A stretch of DNA of 64,000 nucleotides from Pontederia crassipes (GCA_030549335.1 CM060198.1:49751353-49815352), one strand, 5' to 3'; shown: positions 10,828 through 21,584, counted from the stretch's first letter. Made by a program: numbers and translations. Notes: generated by a model from the letters alone, not told the origin.

Positions 10828-12129
10828 TAGGGGTGGCAATATTCCCCACCCCCGCGGGCCCGTGGGAATTCTCCATTCGAGATCCCGCATTCGGAGATTT
10901 TTTTCCCGCGGGGGCGGGATGGGGGCCAAATTGCCCCCGCCCCCCTTTTCGGGGATCGGAGCGGAGGTAGTTCCCCCGCCCCGTCGGGGTTCCGAATCTC
11001 CGATATATTATTTATAATTAATAATTATTATAATTATATTTATTAGATTACATCTGAACCGTTCATTTTACATACATATATATATATATATATATCAAAT
11101 TAAACCCTAATAACCCTCTTCTTCTTTCTCCCTTTTCTCTACAGTGCAGTGACCCAATCGGCCGCTCCGGCTGAAACCACTCGTAGCCGCCGACCGCCAG
11201 CCACCGACCGCCAGCATCAATGTCTGTCTCCGGCGATTATGGGATCTTCACAAGACACAAGGTATTCATTTCAATGTGGTCGTCGAGGGGATCGCCGTGG
11301 GCGGCGGCATCATCGTGGTCGAGGGGATCGCCGTCATGCCGTCACGCCGTGGTCGTCGTCGTGTGGTCGTCGTGGACGGCGGCCGAAAGGGGCGGCGGCG
11401 TCATCGTCGAGGCCGGGTCGTCGTGGGCGACGGCCGAAAGGGGCGGCGGCATCATCGTGGTCGAGGGCATCGTCGTTGAGGCTAGGTCGTCGTCGTCGAG
11501 GGCGAGTCATCGTCGAGGGCGGCGGCATCATCGTGGTCGTCTAGGCGGCGGCGTCATCGTGGTCGTCGGCGGCCGAAATCGTCTGCGTAGAGGCGATTTC
11601 GCCGCCGCCCCTTTCGGCCGATTTCACCTCTGCGCACAGTGCGCAGAGGCGAAATCGGTCGAGTGGCGGTGATTTCGCCGCCGCCGCTGCGAAATCGGCG
11701 GAGTGACGACGATTTCGCCGCCACCGCCGTGCGAAATCGCCTCTGCGCACTGCGCAGAGGCGACGCATAGTGTTGCCTCTGAGCGCAGAGGCGATTTTGC
11801 CTCTGCGCGCGGTGCGTGAGGTGATCACCTTTGCGCACTGTGCGCAGAGGAGAGTCACCTCTGCGCACAGTGCAAATTTTTTTTTGATTTTTTTTGTAAT
11901 TTTTTTAATTACTCGTATAGTTGGTTATTTTATCATTTTTTCACATTATGTAATAAAAAATTCGGGGAATCAGATTCCCCGCGAGGATTCGAGGCCCCGC
12001 GGGGATCGGGGCGGAGAATAAAATTTCCCCCGGACCGAGGATTCGGGGCGATGTCGGGGGCGGGGTCGGGTCGTCGGGGTCGAGGCGGGAGTGGTGTCCC
12101 GCCCCGAACAGCGGCGGGTGCCATCCCTA
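10828..12129. mobile_element. Nested non-autonomous hAT-like element
   Basis: Ends TAGGGGTGGCA (10828) and TGCCATCCCTA (to 12129) form an 11-bp inverted repeat with one mismatch. It is flanked by a perfect 8-bp duplication GATTGGAC (10820-10827, 12130-12137), as hAT superfamily elements make. The 1302-bp body is very GC-rich at both ends and in 11150-11870, where CGTCGTCGAGG-type repeats create long but meaningless arginine-rich ORFs on both strands. No transposase is encoded. It lies in the right subterminal zone of the CACTA, so it inserted after that element formed. Confidence 0.88.
11627..11873. repeat. Cluster of CCTCTGCGCAC palindromes
   Basis: Perfect or near-perfect hairpins of the form CCTCTGCGCAC-n-GTGCGCAGAGG occur at 11627-11649, 11740-11760, 11776-11791 (shorter) and 11828-11850, with a fifth partial copy from 11858. 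All sit inside the hAT-like element. No coding role is apparent. Confidence 0.85.
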
Positions 12130-12350
12130 GATTGGACCCTAAAATTAATGCTTATGAAATATTATTAAACATCAATATCTTAATTGGTTCCTGTAATATT
12201 TGTATTAGACACAAATTAAATTTTTATCTCTAAAATTAGAAAGAATTTGGGTCCAATTTTTCATTGGTCCTAAATAAATATTTTTTGGAGATTTAATCAT
12301 GATTGGTCCCAATAATGTAGTCCCTAAATGTTAATTTTGTTGTAGTGGAA

Positions 12351-13190
12351 CTCATGTCTCATCGTCAATTATTTCTTATTTTTCAAACTAGATGAACAAA
12401 TATGATTCTTGTCTATTAGTTTTCGTGAAAAATAATTAAACTATTATTTATTTAATCATAAAAAATGGGGGTGTCACAATTCTACTATATACATTCAGAT
12501 CAATGTTGTTAAGATCGGACTGGACAACGAATCGGACAAGTCTCCATTTTAAGTCGAACCGGTCGGACCGGTCGAATCGATCGGTCGGACCGATTAATAA
12601 TAAAATATTATAATTTAGTATAATATATTAAATTATTTATGTAACAAATATATATCAAAAAATTTTGACATAATAGAGTAAAAGATTATAATAAAATTAA
12701 ATCATAATATTTTGAAATTTAACAAGTTTAAATTATAAAATAAAATATTATAGTCAAAATAATTTTGTATAAAATATTTCTTAATATGTTACCTTCATTA
12801 TTAAAAAATTTCTTCCACACGTTTTCAACATGATCTATCTCACACTTGCCTTTTTCTCCTCCCAAATTCTCTCTCTCATTCCTCCAATTAATCTGGCCTC
12901 TTTATCTCTCTCATTCCTAAAATCTTTCTCTGTCTCTCCATTCCCAACATTTCACGCGTCTCTCTCTCTCATCTCTCTCACATTTTCAAGTTTTCAACGC
13001 ATTTATTTCTCCCTCACGTCAAATCCAATTCAGCCGGTTCTCAATTCGCGACTTAATTCGATTTTATCTGATTTTTGACCTGATTTGATCGATTTAATTC
13101 AGTTCAAAGGACAATTTGTTAATCTTCAATATGATTTTTGTTAGCGGCCGATCACAATATTGATTCAGATGGCATGGGATGCTCAGATTT
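12351..13190. other. AT-rich intergenic DNA shared with segment B
   Basis: Collinear with about 50095-50950. It includes a run of CGGTCGGACCGGTC-like words (12555-12600) followed by very AT-rich sequence, then a pyrimidine-rich tract (12830-13010). No gene seen. Confidence 0.6.
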
Positions 13191-13199
13191 GCGTTTAAT

Positions 13200-13998
13200 C
13201 CAATTGATTAACCAATGTTCAGGTTTGTCCAGATCCTAATTTTCACAAACGTACGAATATTATTGGTAAATAATTTTCACACATATGTCATCAACCATAT
13301 AAGTTGTCCCATTAAACGGCCATAAATAACGCAGTCAAGGCGGCCGTGCAGCTCGCTGTGCAGCTAATAAGTGTGCTCCATCAATGGCATATTTTTCCCA
13401 GCAGGACGTTGAATTGTCCGTCTTATTCATACATGCATGTTACCCATCCGACGGAGGATCCAAATGAATGAATTTTGGTACATGTATCTATCAGATCGAA
13501 GATCTTCTAGTTGCTGTATTTCATTTTATACATTCCTAATGTTCAGAGTTGTCCAGGTCTTAAATTTTCACACACACGGATAAGAATGTTATATGCAAAT
13601 AGTTTTCAAAGACAGAGAAATGGCAATACAAATGCATTTGTTCAGATAAATGTGTGTGCGCTACTGCTGCTCATGTCTCAGCTCTGGTCAAGTGGTCAGA
13701 CGTTCAACTCGGACTCCTATTTTTTTTACCCAGTAGAAGTGAAGTCTATGGAGATGGGCAACGCAACAACAACGATATTAGTGTTTTTTTCACCTCTGAT
13801 TAAATTAAATTAAATGGTATAAACCAAAAGAATGTCCAACGCAATCACAGTACAAGTAATAAAACACACTTGTCATCAACTAAATGCGATACTCGTTAAA
13901 ATCCTCTTTGTCTTGCAATTAAATGGCCATAAATAATTCGGTCAACGCGGCCGTGTGAACTGTGAAACAATCTCCGCTGTGCAGCTAATAAGTGCTCC
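13200..13998 (+). promoter_or_regulatory. Repeated SRLK upstream modules
   Basis: Two kinds of module recur here and before the other SRLK copies. One contains ATTAAACGGCCATAAATAA followed by GGCGGCCGTG and GTGCAGCTAATAAGTG (about 13310-13380 and again 13918-13995). The other contains GTTGTCCAGGTCTTAA, CAAAGACAGAGAAATGGCAA and a GTCTATGGAGATGGGCA stretch (about 13545-13800). Similar blocks precede S2 (16760-17220), S3 (51390-52085) and S4 (54770-55370). The shared CCATAAATA could serve as a TATA element. The module at 13310 has no SRLK exon directly after it. Confidence 0.55.
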
Positions 13999-15496
13999 AT
14001 GAATGACATGAAGAAGATTACTAGTATTTCATCTTACTTTGCTCTGATCATTAACAACTCAATCATGAAGAAGATTACTAGTATTTCATCTTACTTTGCT
14101 CTGATCATTAACAACTCAATCATGAAGAAGATTACTAGTATTTCATCTTACTTTGCTCTGATTATTAACAACTCAATCATGAAGAAGATTACTAGTCCCA
14201 TGACTACTCTTCCATTCCGGCTCGAAATCATCGTCATCTTCTTCTTCTTCTCCACTCTCTGCCCCTCTTCCAGTGCACAAGTTGACATTCTAACAGCAGC
14301 ACAACCCCTCACCGATGGCCAGACCTTGATCTCTGAGAACGGAAGCTTTGCTCTTGGCTTCTTTAGCCCTGAGAACTCAAATGATCGCTACGTCGGCATA
14401 TGGTACAACAAGGTCTCCGTCCAGACCGTCGTCTGGGTCGCCAACCGCAAGGCTCCGGTGTCCGACCGTCAAGGAAGTCTATCCATCAACTCCAGAGGGA
14501 CCCTCGTCATCACCAACAAGAACTCGACCGTCGTCTGGTCCTTGACCTGGGCCACGTCCAGGCTAAACAGCCCGGTCGCCCAGCTGCTGGACAACGGAAA
14601 CTTCGTATTGAAAGAAGCCAATAGCAGCAGCAACAATCCGGACAGCTTCTCGTGGCAAAGCTTCGACCAGCCGACAGACACGCTGCTGCCAGGCATGAAG
14701 TTCGGCCTGAATCTGACTAGCGGACTCAACCGCAATTTGACTGCTTGGACAAGCACTAGCGACCCCGCGCCGAGCGAGTATACGAATGGCATCGACATCC
14801 ATGGCTATCCTCAAGTGTTTCTGTGGTCGGGTTCACGCCCTAAGTGGCGCGGGGGCCCGTGGAATGGCCTCCGTTTCGCCGGTATCCCCGAGATGATGAC
14901 CTATGCGGGCATCTTCTCCTTCGACTTCGTCATGAACAGTGAGGAGGTATCCTACACGTTCTACATCACTCAGCCCTCCGTCATATCGAGATTAATCTTG
15001 AACCAGTCCGGCATCATGCAGAGACTCATTTGGATCGAGGAGAGCAAGGCCTGGAATCCCTTCTGGTTTGTGCCCAAGGACCAGTGCGACTACATTTCGC
15101 TGTGCGGTCAGTATGGCATCTGCGACCCCAACGCCTGGCCAACATGCAGCTGTGCACAGGGTTTCCAGCCGAAGAATCCGACGAACTGGGCTTTGCGGGA
15201 TGGGTCAGAAGGGTGCGTCAGGAAGACGGCCTTGGACTGCCGGAACCGGACGGATGGGTTCTTGTTGGTGCGCGGTGCAAAATTGCCAGACACGTCGAGC
15301 TCATGGGTCGACATGAGCTTGACCCTGGAACAGTGCAGAGCAACATGTTTGAGCAATTGTTCATGCACGGCTTATGCCAGTGCTAATATCAGTCGCGGGA
15401 TTGGATGCATCATTTGGATTGTGAACTTGACCGACATGAGAGTGTACACCAATGGCGGACAGGATCTCTACATTCGAATGGCAGCAGCCGATTTGG
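13999..15496 (+). CDS. S1: SRLK ectodomain gene, kinase-less
   Basis: The exon encodes a full SRLK extracellular region: signal peptide, B-lectin/GNA-type domain with WVANR and [14 protein letters not shown]-locus glycoprotein domain with [11 protein letters not shown], an EGF-like cysteine set ([16 protein letters not shown]), and a PAN domain ([13 protein letters not shown]). The core start by comparison with S2 is the ATG at 14179; upstream in-frame ATGs at 13999, 14008, 14065 and 14122 come from a repeat. A donor (GG/GTACGT) follows 15496 in the same phase as S2. If unspliced, the frame runs into the intron and stops at 15591, giving a secreted lectin-PAN protein of 470 residues from 14179. 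The next exon is a damaged relic (16647) and no kinase exons precede S2. It may be a decoy-type protein, part of a fused transcript, or a gene losing function. Confidence 0.7.
14008..14178 (+). repeat. Three 57-bp units of 5'UTR plus start codon
   Basis: Units at 14008, 14065 and 14122 each begin ATGAAGAAGATTACTAGT, the same 18 bases that start the S2 and S4 coding regions. They continue with 39 bases matching the S2 leader just before its ATG (17342-17380). The S2 leader has an in-frame TGA two codons before ATG; here it reads TCA, so the frame is open. The translation is MKKITSISSYFALIINNSI three times. S3 has one such unit (52095-52151); S2 and S4 have none. Confidence 0.95.
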
Positions 15497-16646
15497 GTAC
15501 GTATCCATCAATTCCTTTGAAACTGTTAAGACTAATAATGTGGTTTCAAATTAATGCTCATTATTTTAGTATTGGCATATGTTGGAAATAAAACATCGAA
15601 AATCAATGATTAATTTTAACAACGAAAGAAAATGAAGATGAACACATAGATTTAACGTGATAAAATTCTCGTGATCAATGTGAAAAAGAGAGAAACATCA
15701 GGAAGTAAAGGAGGTCGTTGAAAAGAATTTATTATAAAAAAAATACATCATATAAAATCTTAACGGTCCAAGTCCTTCGCTATCGTCGCAGATCCTTATT
15801 TTTCCTTCTTTCTTATTTTTTTCTTTCATAATTTTATATACAGAGTACATAATTTAATGTACATCAATCATCAGGTATTGTGGCAGCCCTGGATTCTTTT
15901 TGGTATCGGGGTTGCATTTTCTATGTATTTTATATGTATTTAGTAGGAAATTGGGAGCCAACAGAAGGTTCCTTGTAGACTTGGACAAGGAACTTTGCAT
16001 CGGTCAAGTGCTCTCAGCAGCCGTCCATCTAACACGTAGAATTTTGATATTGTAGTCTTAACTCCCAATTTGTCTTTTTTTAAAAGAAACTCAATGATCC
16101 CATTTGGATGCAAATTAAATGTTCTAGAACAAAAATAAAAATTTTTGTAATCCCACTCTGACATAAAATTTTCACCCCATAAAAGACAATATGTTCACAT
16201 GAAATTTCAATTTTAATCCAGCAAATTGATATAATGAGAAGAAGGAAACAATTTTATAAAACATTAATCTCTCTCTTATTATCAAATTAAATCATCTCTT
16301 TTTACTCTCTATTTTATATTAATAAATTATCTTTTTTCTCTCATAGGAATATGACATTGATAAAATAGTTTATTTATAATTATTATTTAATAATATTTAT
16401 TTCTGACTTTTATTTTTTAAAATAGATAAATAAAATAGTTATGACAAAAAAAATTAAAGAATATGACAAAAAATCGAAAAAAAATAGGAAAAATAAAAGA
16501 TAAATTAAGTGGTAAGAAAATTAATATTTATTACTCATTAGATATTATAAATAATTTATATATAATGAATAATAAAAATATTTCTTAATAAATCTGAATT
16601 TATTTTTTTGTGATTGGTACTGACTGATGGCACTTGATGATATTAG
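15497..16646 (+). other. S1 intron-like region with replaced block
   Basis: Collinear with 53454-54574 downstream of S3, except that about 15577-15875 (starting TGTTGGAAATAAAACATCG) has no counterpart there and replaces the sequence encoding the intron stretch seen in S2, S3 and S4. S3 in turn has extra sequence near 53935-54160. The rest is AT-rich and non-coding. Confidence 0.5.
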
Positions 16647-16725
16647 GAAGAGAACGGAAACTAAATGGTTGGCTGTGTATTGGATATTCTGATTCTTCTA
16701 TTATATACATTATTTCTGATGACGT
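16647..16725 (+). pseudogene. S1 transmembrane exon relic
   Basis: After an acceptor (GATATTAG) the sequence follows S2 exon 2 (GAAAAGAATC versus GAAGAGAACG) but lacks 22 bases beginning with AGCACCATAGCCGCGACG. The membrane helix frame is therefore lost, and similarity stops after GATTCTTCTA. The S3 relic at 54575-54690 shares the same deletion, so the lesion predates the segment duplication. Confidence 0.8.
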
Positions 16726-16759
16726 CGAGTGCTCACATTTCAATCCATGTGCTTTTATT

Positions 16760-17380
16760 CCTAGAATGTTCAGAATTGTCCAGGTCTTAATTTTCACACA
16801 CACACATAAAAATATTATATGCAAATACTTTTCAAAGACAGAGAAATGGCAATAAAATTGCATTTGTTCAGATAATGTGTGCTCACGTCTCGGCTCTGGT
16901 CGAAGTGGTCAGACGTCCAACTGGGACTCCTATTTTACCCGGTAGAAGTCTATGGAGATGGGCACGCGACAACTTTGTTTTCTTCACCTCTGATTAAATT
17001 AAATGGTATAAACCAAAAGAATGCGCAACGCAATCACAGTATAAGTAATAAAACGCATGTCATCAACTAAATACGATACTCGTTAAAATCCTGTTTGTCT
17101 TGTCCAATTAAACGGCCATAAATAGTTCAGTCATGGCGGCCGTGTGAAACAATCTGCGGTGCGGATGGCTCGCCGTGCAGCTAATAACTATAAGTGCTCC
17201 ATGAATGGCATGTTTTCCCGGCTGGACGTTGAACTGTCCATCTAGTTCATACTACATGTTACCCATCCAATGGAGGATCCAACACCAATCATGCAATTTG
17301 GTACATGTATCCATCAGCACAAACTTCTTTCTCGTTGCTGTATTTCATCTTACTTCACTCTGATTATTAGCAACTGAATC
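16760..17380 (+). promoter_or_regulatory. S2 upstream region with TATA-like site
   Basis: It contains the shared modules described before S1, with CCATAAATAG at about 17117-17126, some 255 bases before the S2 ATG. The leader immediately before the ATG (17342-17380) is the sequence that became coding in S1 and S3. Transcription start not determinable by eye. Confidence 0.45.
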
Positions 17381-20300
17381 ATGAAGAAGATTACTAGTCC
17401 CATGACTACTCTTCCATTCCGGCTCCAAATCATCGTCATCTTCTTCTTCTTCTTCTTCTTCTTCTCCACTCTCTGCCCCACTTCCAGCGCACAAGTTGAC
17501 ACTCTAACAGCAGCCCAACCCCTCACCGATGGTCAGACCTTGATCTCTGAGAACGGAAGCTTTGCTCTCGGCTTCTTTAGCTCTGAGAACTCAAATGATC
17601 GCTACGTCGGCATATGGTACAACAAGGTCTCCGTCCAGACCGTCGTCTGGGTCGCCAACCGCAAGGCTCCGGTGTCCGACCGTCAGGGAAGTCTATCCAT
17701 CAACTCCAGCGGGACCCTCGTCATCACCAACAAGAACTCGACCGTCTGGTCCTTGACCTCGGCCACGCCCATGCTAAACAGCCCGGTCGCCCAGCTGCTG
17801 GACAACGGAAACTTCGTATTGAAAGAAGCCAATAGCAGCAGCAACAATCCGGACAGCTTCTCGTGGCAAAGCTTCGACCAGCCGACAGACACGCTGCTGC
17901 CAGGCATGAAGCTCGGCCGGAATCTGACGAGCGGACTCAACCGCACTTTGACTGCTTGGGCAAGTACTAGCGACCCGACGCCGAGCGAGTACACGGTGGG
18001 CATGGACATCCATGGCTATCCTCAATTGTTTCTGTGGTCGGGTTCACGCCATAAGTGGCGCGGGGGCCCGTGGAACGGCCTCCGTTTCACCGGTATCCCC
18101 GAGATGATATCCTACACGACCATGTTCTCTTTCGACTTCGTCGTGAACAGCGAGGAGGTCTCCTACACGTTCTACATCACTGAGCCCTCCGTCATATCGA
18201 GGTTGATCGTGAACGAGTCCGGCATCACTCAGAGGCTCATTTGGATCGAGGAGAGCAAGGTCTGGAATCCTTTCTGGTTTGCGCCCAAGGACCAGTGCGA
18301 CGACATTTCGCCGTGCGGTCAGTATGGCATCTGCGACCCCAACACCTGGCCAGTATGCAGCTGTGCGCAGGGGTTCCTGCCGAAGAATCCGACGAACTGG
18401 GCTTTGCGGGATGGGTCAGAAGGGTGCGTCAGGAAGACGGCCTTAGACTGCCGTAACCGGACGGATGGGTTCTTGTTGGTGCGGGGCGCGAAATTGCCAG
18501 ACACGTCGAGCTCATGGGTCGACATGAGCTTGACCCTGGAACAGTGCAGAGCAACATGTTTGAGCAATTGTTCATGCACGGCTTATGCCAGTGCTAATAT
18601 CAGTCGCGGGATGGGATGCATCATTTGGACTGTGAACTTGACCGACATGAGAGTGTACACCAATGGCGGACAGGATCTCTACATTCGAATGGCAGCAGCC
18701 GATTTGGGTACGTATCTAGTAATCCTTCTGCAACTGTTAAGACTAACACCGTGGTTTCAAATTAATGCTCATTATATTAGCATTGGCATCTCCATCACAG
18801 CATCTGGTAAACTTTGAAAACAGGGACGACCTTTGTGGCAACCCTGTGGATTCCTTTCAGTAGTGGAGTTGCATTTTGTATGTAGTTTTCTTCGGTGTAG
18901 ACTATGAGTCATTTAGTTGCGACTTGGGCGCCAAAACAGAAGGTTACTTGTTGACTTGGAGAAAGAAGTTTGTATCGGTCAAAAGCTGTCAGCTGCCTTC
19001 CATCTTACACGTAGAATTTCGATCTCGTCTTAACTCCCACTTTTTCTTCTTTGAGGAAAAGAAAAGTAACCAGTTTGCCTGAATATCCAAATAGAACCAC
19101 ATTGCACCTGATATAGTTAATCAGAAATATAATAAGATCGAACTAGAAGATTAGCAGCTGCATCCAGCTCTGTGTAATCTGAATTTTTTTTTGGTGCTTG
19201 GTATTAACTGATGGAAGTTGATGATATTAGGAAAAGAATCAAAACATTCTAAATGGAGCACCATAGCCGCGACGTTGGTTGGCTGTGTATTGGGGATTTT
19301 GATCCTTCTACTGATAGGCTTTTGCGTCAAGAAAAGGAAGCAAACAAGACAAAGACTACGAGAAGGAGGTAGAATCAAAGTCGTTTCATTTTTACTGTAA
19401 CATGATGCTTGGCATACTAATTTTCTCTAACTTGACAGATATGTCAAGGGGCGTCTCATCCTTAAGACAGAAAAGAGTTGATGAAATCAGTGATAACAAA
19501 AACTTGGACCTTCCCTTGTATGATTTAACCACAATCATACATGCCACTGATGACTTCGCAGCTGAAAACAAGCTCGGCGAGGGAGGATTCGGTCCTGTGT
19601 ACAAGGTATAACTGCTTCTACGAACAATGAATCTGGTTCAGAAGAAACATTAACTTCGCTATCGTTGAGTGCAGGGGAAATTGGGGGACGGTCAAGAAAT
19701 AGCAGTAAAAAGGTTAGCAAAGACATCGGTTCAGGGCATCGACGAGTTCAAGAATGAGGTCATGCTAATTGCAAAGCTTCAGCACAGGAATCTCGTTCGG
19801 CTCCTGGGCTGCTGCGTTGAAGAAGAGGAAATGCTCATCTACGAGTACATGGACAACAAAAGTTTGGATGTCTTCCTATTCGGTCAGTAGGATGGACTCC
19901 TCGTAATCTAAATATCATGCATGTTTTTTTTTCTACTATATATGATTTCTTTCCTGCTGATTTTAATGCTCAGATAAAACAAAACGCTCGCAACTGGACT
20001 GGCAAACTCGCTACAACATCATAATAGGGATCGCTCGAGGGCTTGTTTACCTCCATCAAGATTCTAGATTCCGAATCATCCACAGGGATCTCAAAACTAG
20101 CAACATTCTTCTGGACAAAGATATGACACCCAAGATATCAGACTTTGGCTTAGCGAGGATATTCAGAGAGGATGAAACAAAAGTAAATACGAAGAGAGTG
20201 GTGGGAACATAGTAAGTATAACCTGCAATTTGTTTCCCTAAATGCATGATTAGTTAACATGTGTCTCGGCCTCTCAACCAAATCATTGCAGTGGCTACAT

Positions 20301-20838
20301 GTCTCCTGAATATGCCATGGATGGAGTCTTCTCGATAAAATCAGATGTGTTCAGTTTTGGGGTCTTGGTATTGGAGATCATAAGCGGCAAGAAAAACAGA
20401 GGCGTTTATGCACATGAACGTCATGAAAATCTTCTAGGACATGTCAGTATCACAGACCAAATATTTCTTCTTTCATTGATGGTATGTTTTCTTTTCATAT
20501 TTTCAGAAACTAATCCAATGTTTTTTCAGGCATGGAGTCTATGGAAAGATGGTCATGCTCTGGAGTTAGCTGACGCATCAATGGGAGAAGCGTATCCTAT
20601 TGCAGAAGTTATAAGATGTCTAAATGTTGGGCTCCTGTGTGTCCAAGAACGTCCAGATGACAGGCCGACAATGTCGGCTGTGGTGTTCATGTTGGGCAGT
20701 GAGAGTTCAGATGTACCCCAACCAAAGCCACCTGGGTTCATCGCAACAAAAGGTCCCTTTGAAACCGACTCATCATCAAGCAAACAAATATCGTACCCCC
20801 TAAACGAGGTGTCACTTACAATGTTTGAAGGACGGTAG
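17381..20838 (+). CDS. S2: intact G-type lectin S-receptor-like kinase
   Basis: Seven exons give an open 845-residue protein: 17381-18707, 19231-19368, 19439-19605, 19675-19882, 19974-20211, 20292-20442, 20530-20838, all with GT-AG junctions in phase. Order: signal peptide (about 1-38, with eight phenylalanines), B-lectin domain, S-locus glycoprotein domain, EGF-like region from Cys306, PAN domain ending near 440, membrane helix 452-475 followed by KKRK, then a Ser/Thr kinase. Kinase landmarks are intact: glycine loop GEGGFG at 535-540, Lys556 in IAVKR, HRDLK with Asp652, Asn657, DFG at 670-672, then [17 protein letters not shown]. It ends in a SLTMFEGR tail, usual for SRLKs. Such receptors sit in the plasma membrane, bind ligands outside and phosphorylate partners inside, often in defence or self-recognition; the ligand is unknown here. 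It is the only complete SRLK in the window. Confidence 0.93.
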
Positions 20839-21584
20839 CAAAATCTCGGTTCATGGAATCATAAGAATCGAGGGTCATTTCAGGCCTGATTCAGCCTGAT
20901 ATATAAAATCAGATGTTCAAAGTTCAAACAAACTTGCTGAAGGAGTCAGGTCATCATGTGCCTGAATCAGACGTGTTGATTCCTTTATCATGGAACCACA
21001 CTTTTACAAGAGAAGATTCTTAGAAGGAAATCTGGTCATTGCCAATTTTTGTAAAGTCAATGGTATAGGTGTTGGCAGGTACAGAAAATAGTATAGTTGG
21101 AAGTTAAAGAAAACCGTGTAGCATGTATTCCAAATCTTACTGAAGAGAACATATATTCCAAATATAAGCACATTTATCATCGAATTTTGTAAGAAGCATA
21201 AACAAATAGAGCTGAGAATTTAATAGTTATGATAAGTGCCTGAAAAGAACTTCATTTAATATTGGACGATATAGCAAAGAAAACCAAATTATGTTGCTTA
21301 AGCATAAAATTTACAAGCTCGTAGTCACAGAAAAATGAATGACTGCAATGGCCTTGGCAATTGAACAATGAGCTCGTCATAAGAATGACGTGATTTGTTA
21401 GAGTGAAATAACCTAAATTTCTCTAACATTTGTGATGAATGTAAAATGCTGGAAGTTAGTGATACGAGGGCGGTGAGCGCGGCGGCGACGATCGCGAGGG
21501 CGGTGAGCGCAGCGGCGACGATCGCGGGAGTGGTCGATCGCTAGGAGGAGAGAGAAGAAAGAAAGGAGAAATGGTTTAGTTTAG
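20839..21584. other. S2 3' flank, no further gene
   Basis: Includes the likely 3'UTR. A tandem pair of about 31 bp containing GAGGGCGGTGAGCGC lies at about 21467-21530. Nothing coding seen. S2 and the minus-strand relic S5 converge on this interval. Confidence 0.6.

Larger units (their letters stand above)
6864..12347. mobile_element. Non-autonomous CACTA carrying host gene fragments
   Basis: The element is bounded by a perfect 14-bp terminal inverted repeat (CACTACAACAAAAT at 6864-6877, its complement at 12334-12347) and a 3-bp target duplication GAA (6861-6863, 12348-12350). Segment B holds the uninterrupted site near 50094, where sequence reads straight from TTTC into CTCATGTCTC. Subterminal DNA at both ends carries repeated TTGGTCCCTAA-type words. 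No transposase is visible, so it depends on a helper. Its cargo includes an RBK-like kinase fragment (8741-8046), a probable TPR-protein fragment (10700-10270) and a nested hAT-like element (10828-12129). Between these, 8942-10186 shows no recognisable gene; an (AT)n run lies at about 7833-7873. Confidence 0.92.

Noticed and set aside
11149-11868. Several overlapping ORFs up to 150 codons on both strands
   Set aside because: All are low-complexity arginine/alanine/serine readings of CGTCGTCGAGG repeats inside the hAT-like element. None shows a domain or start context.
14348-15386. Shadow ORFs within the SRLK exon on both strands (also at the S2, S3 and S4 copies)
   Set aside because: They overlap the lectin-PAN reading frame in other frames. 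Their recurrence in all paralogs follows from the conserved coding frame.
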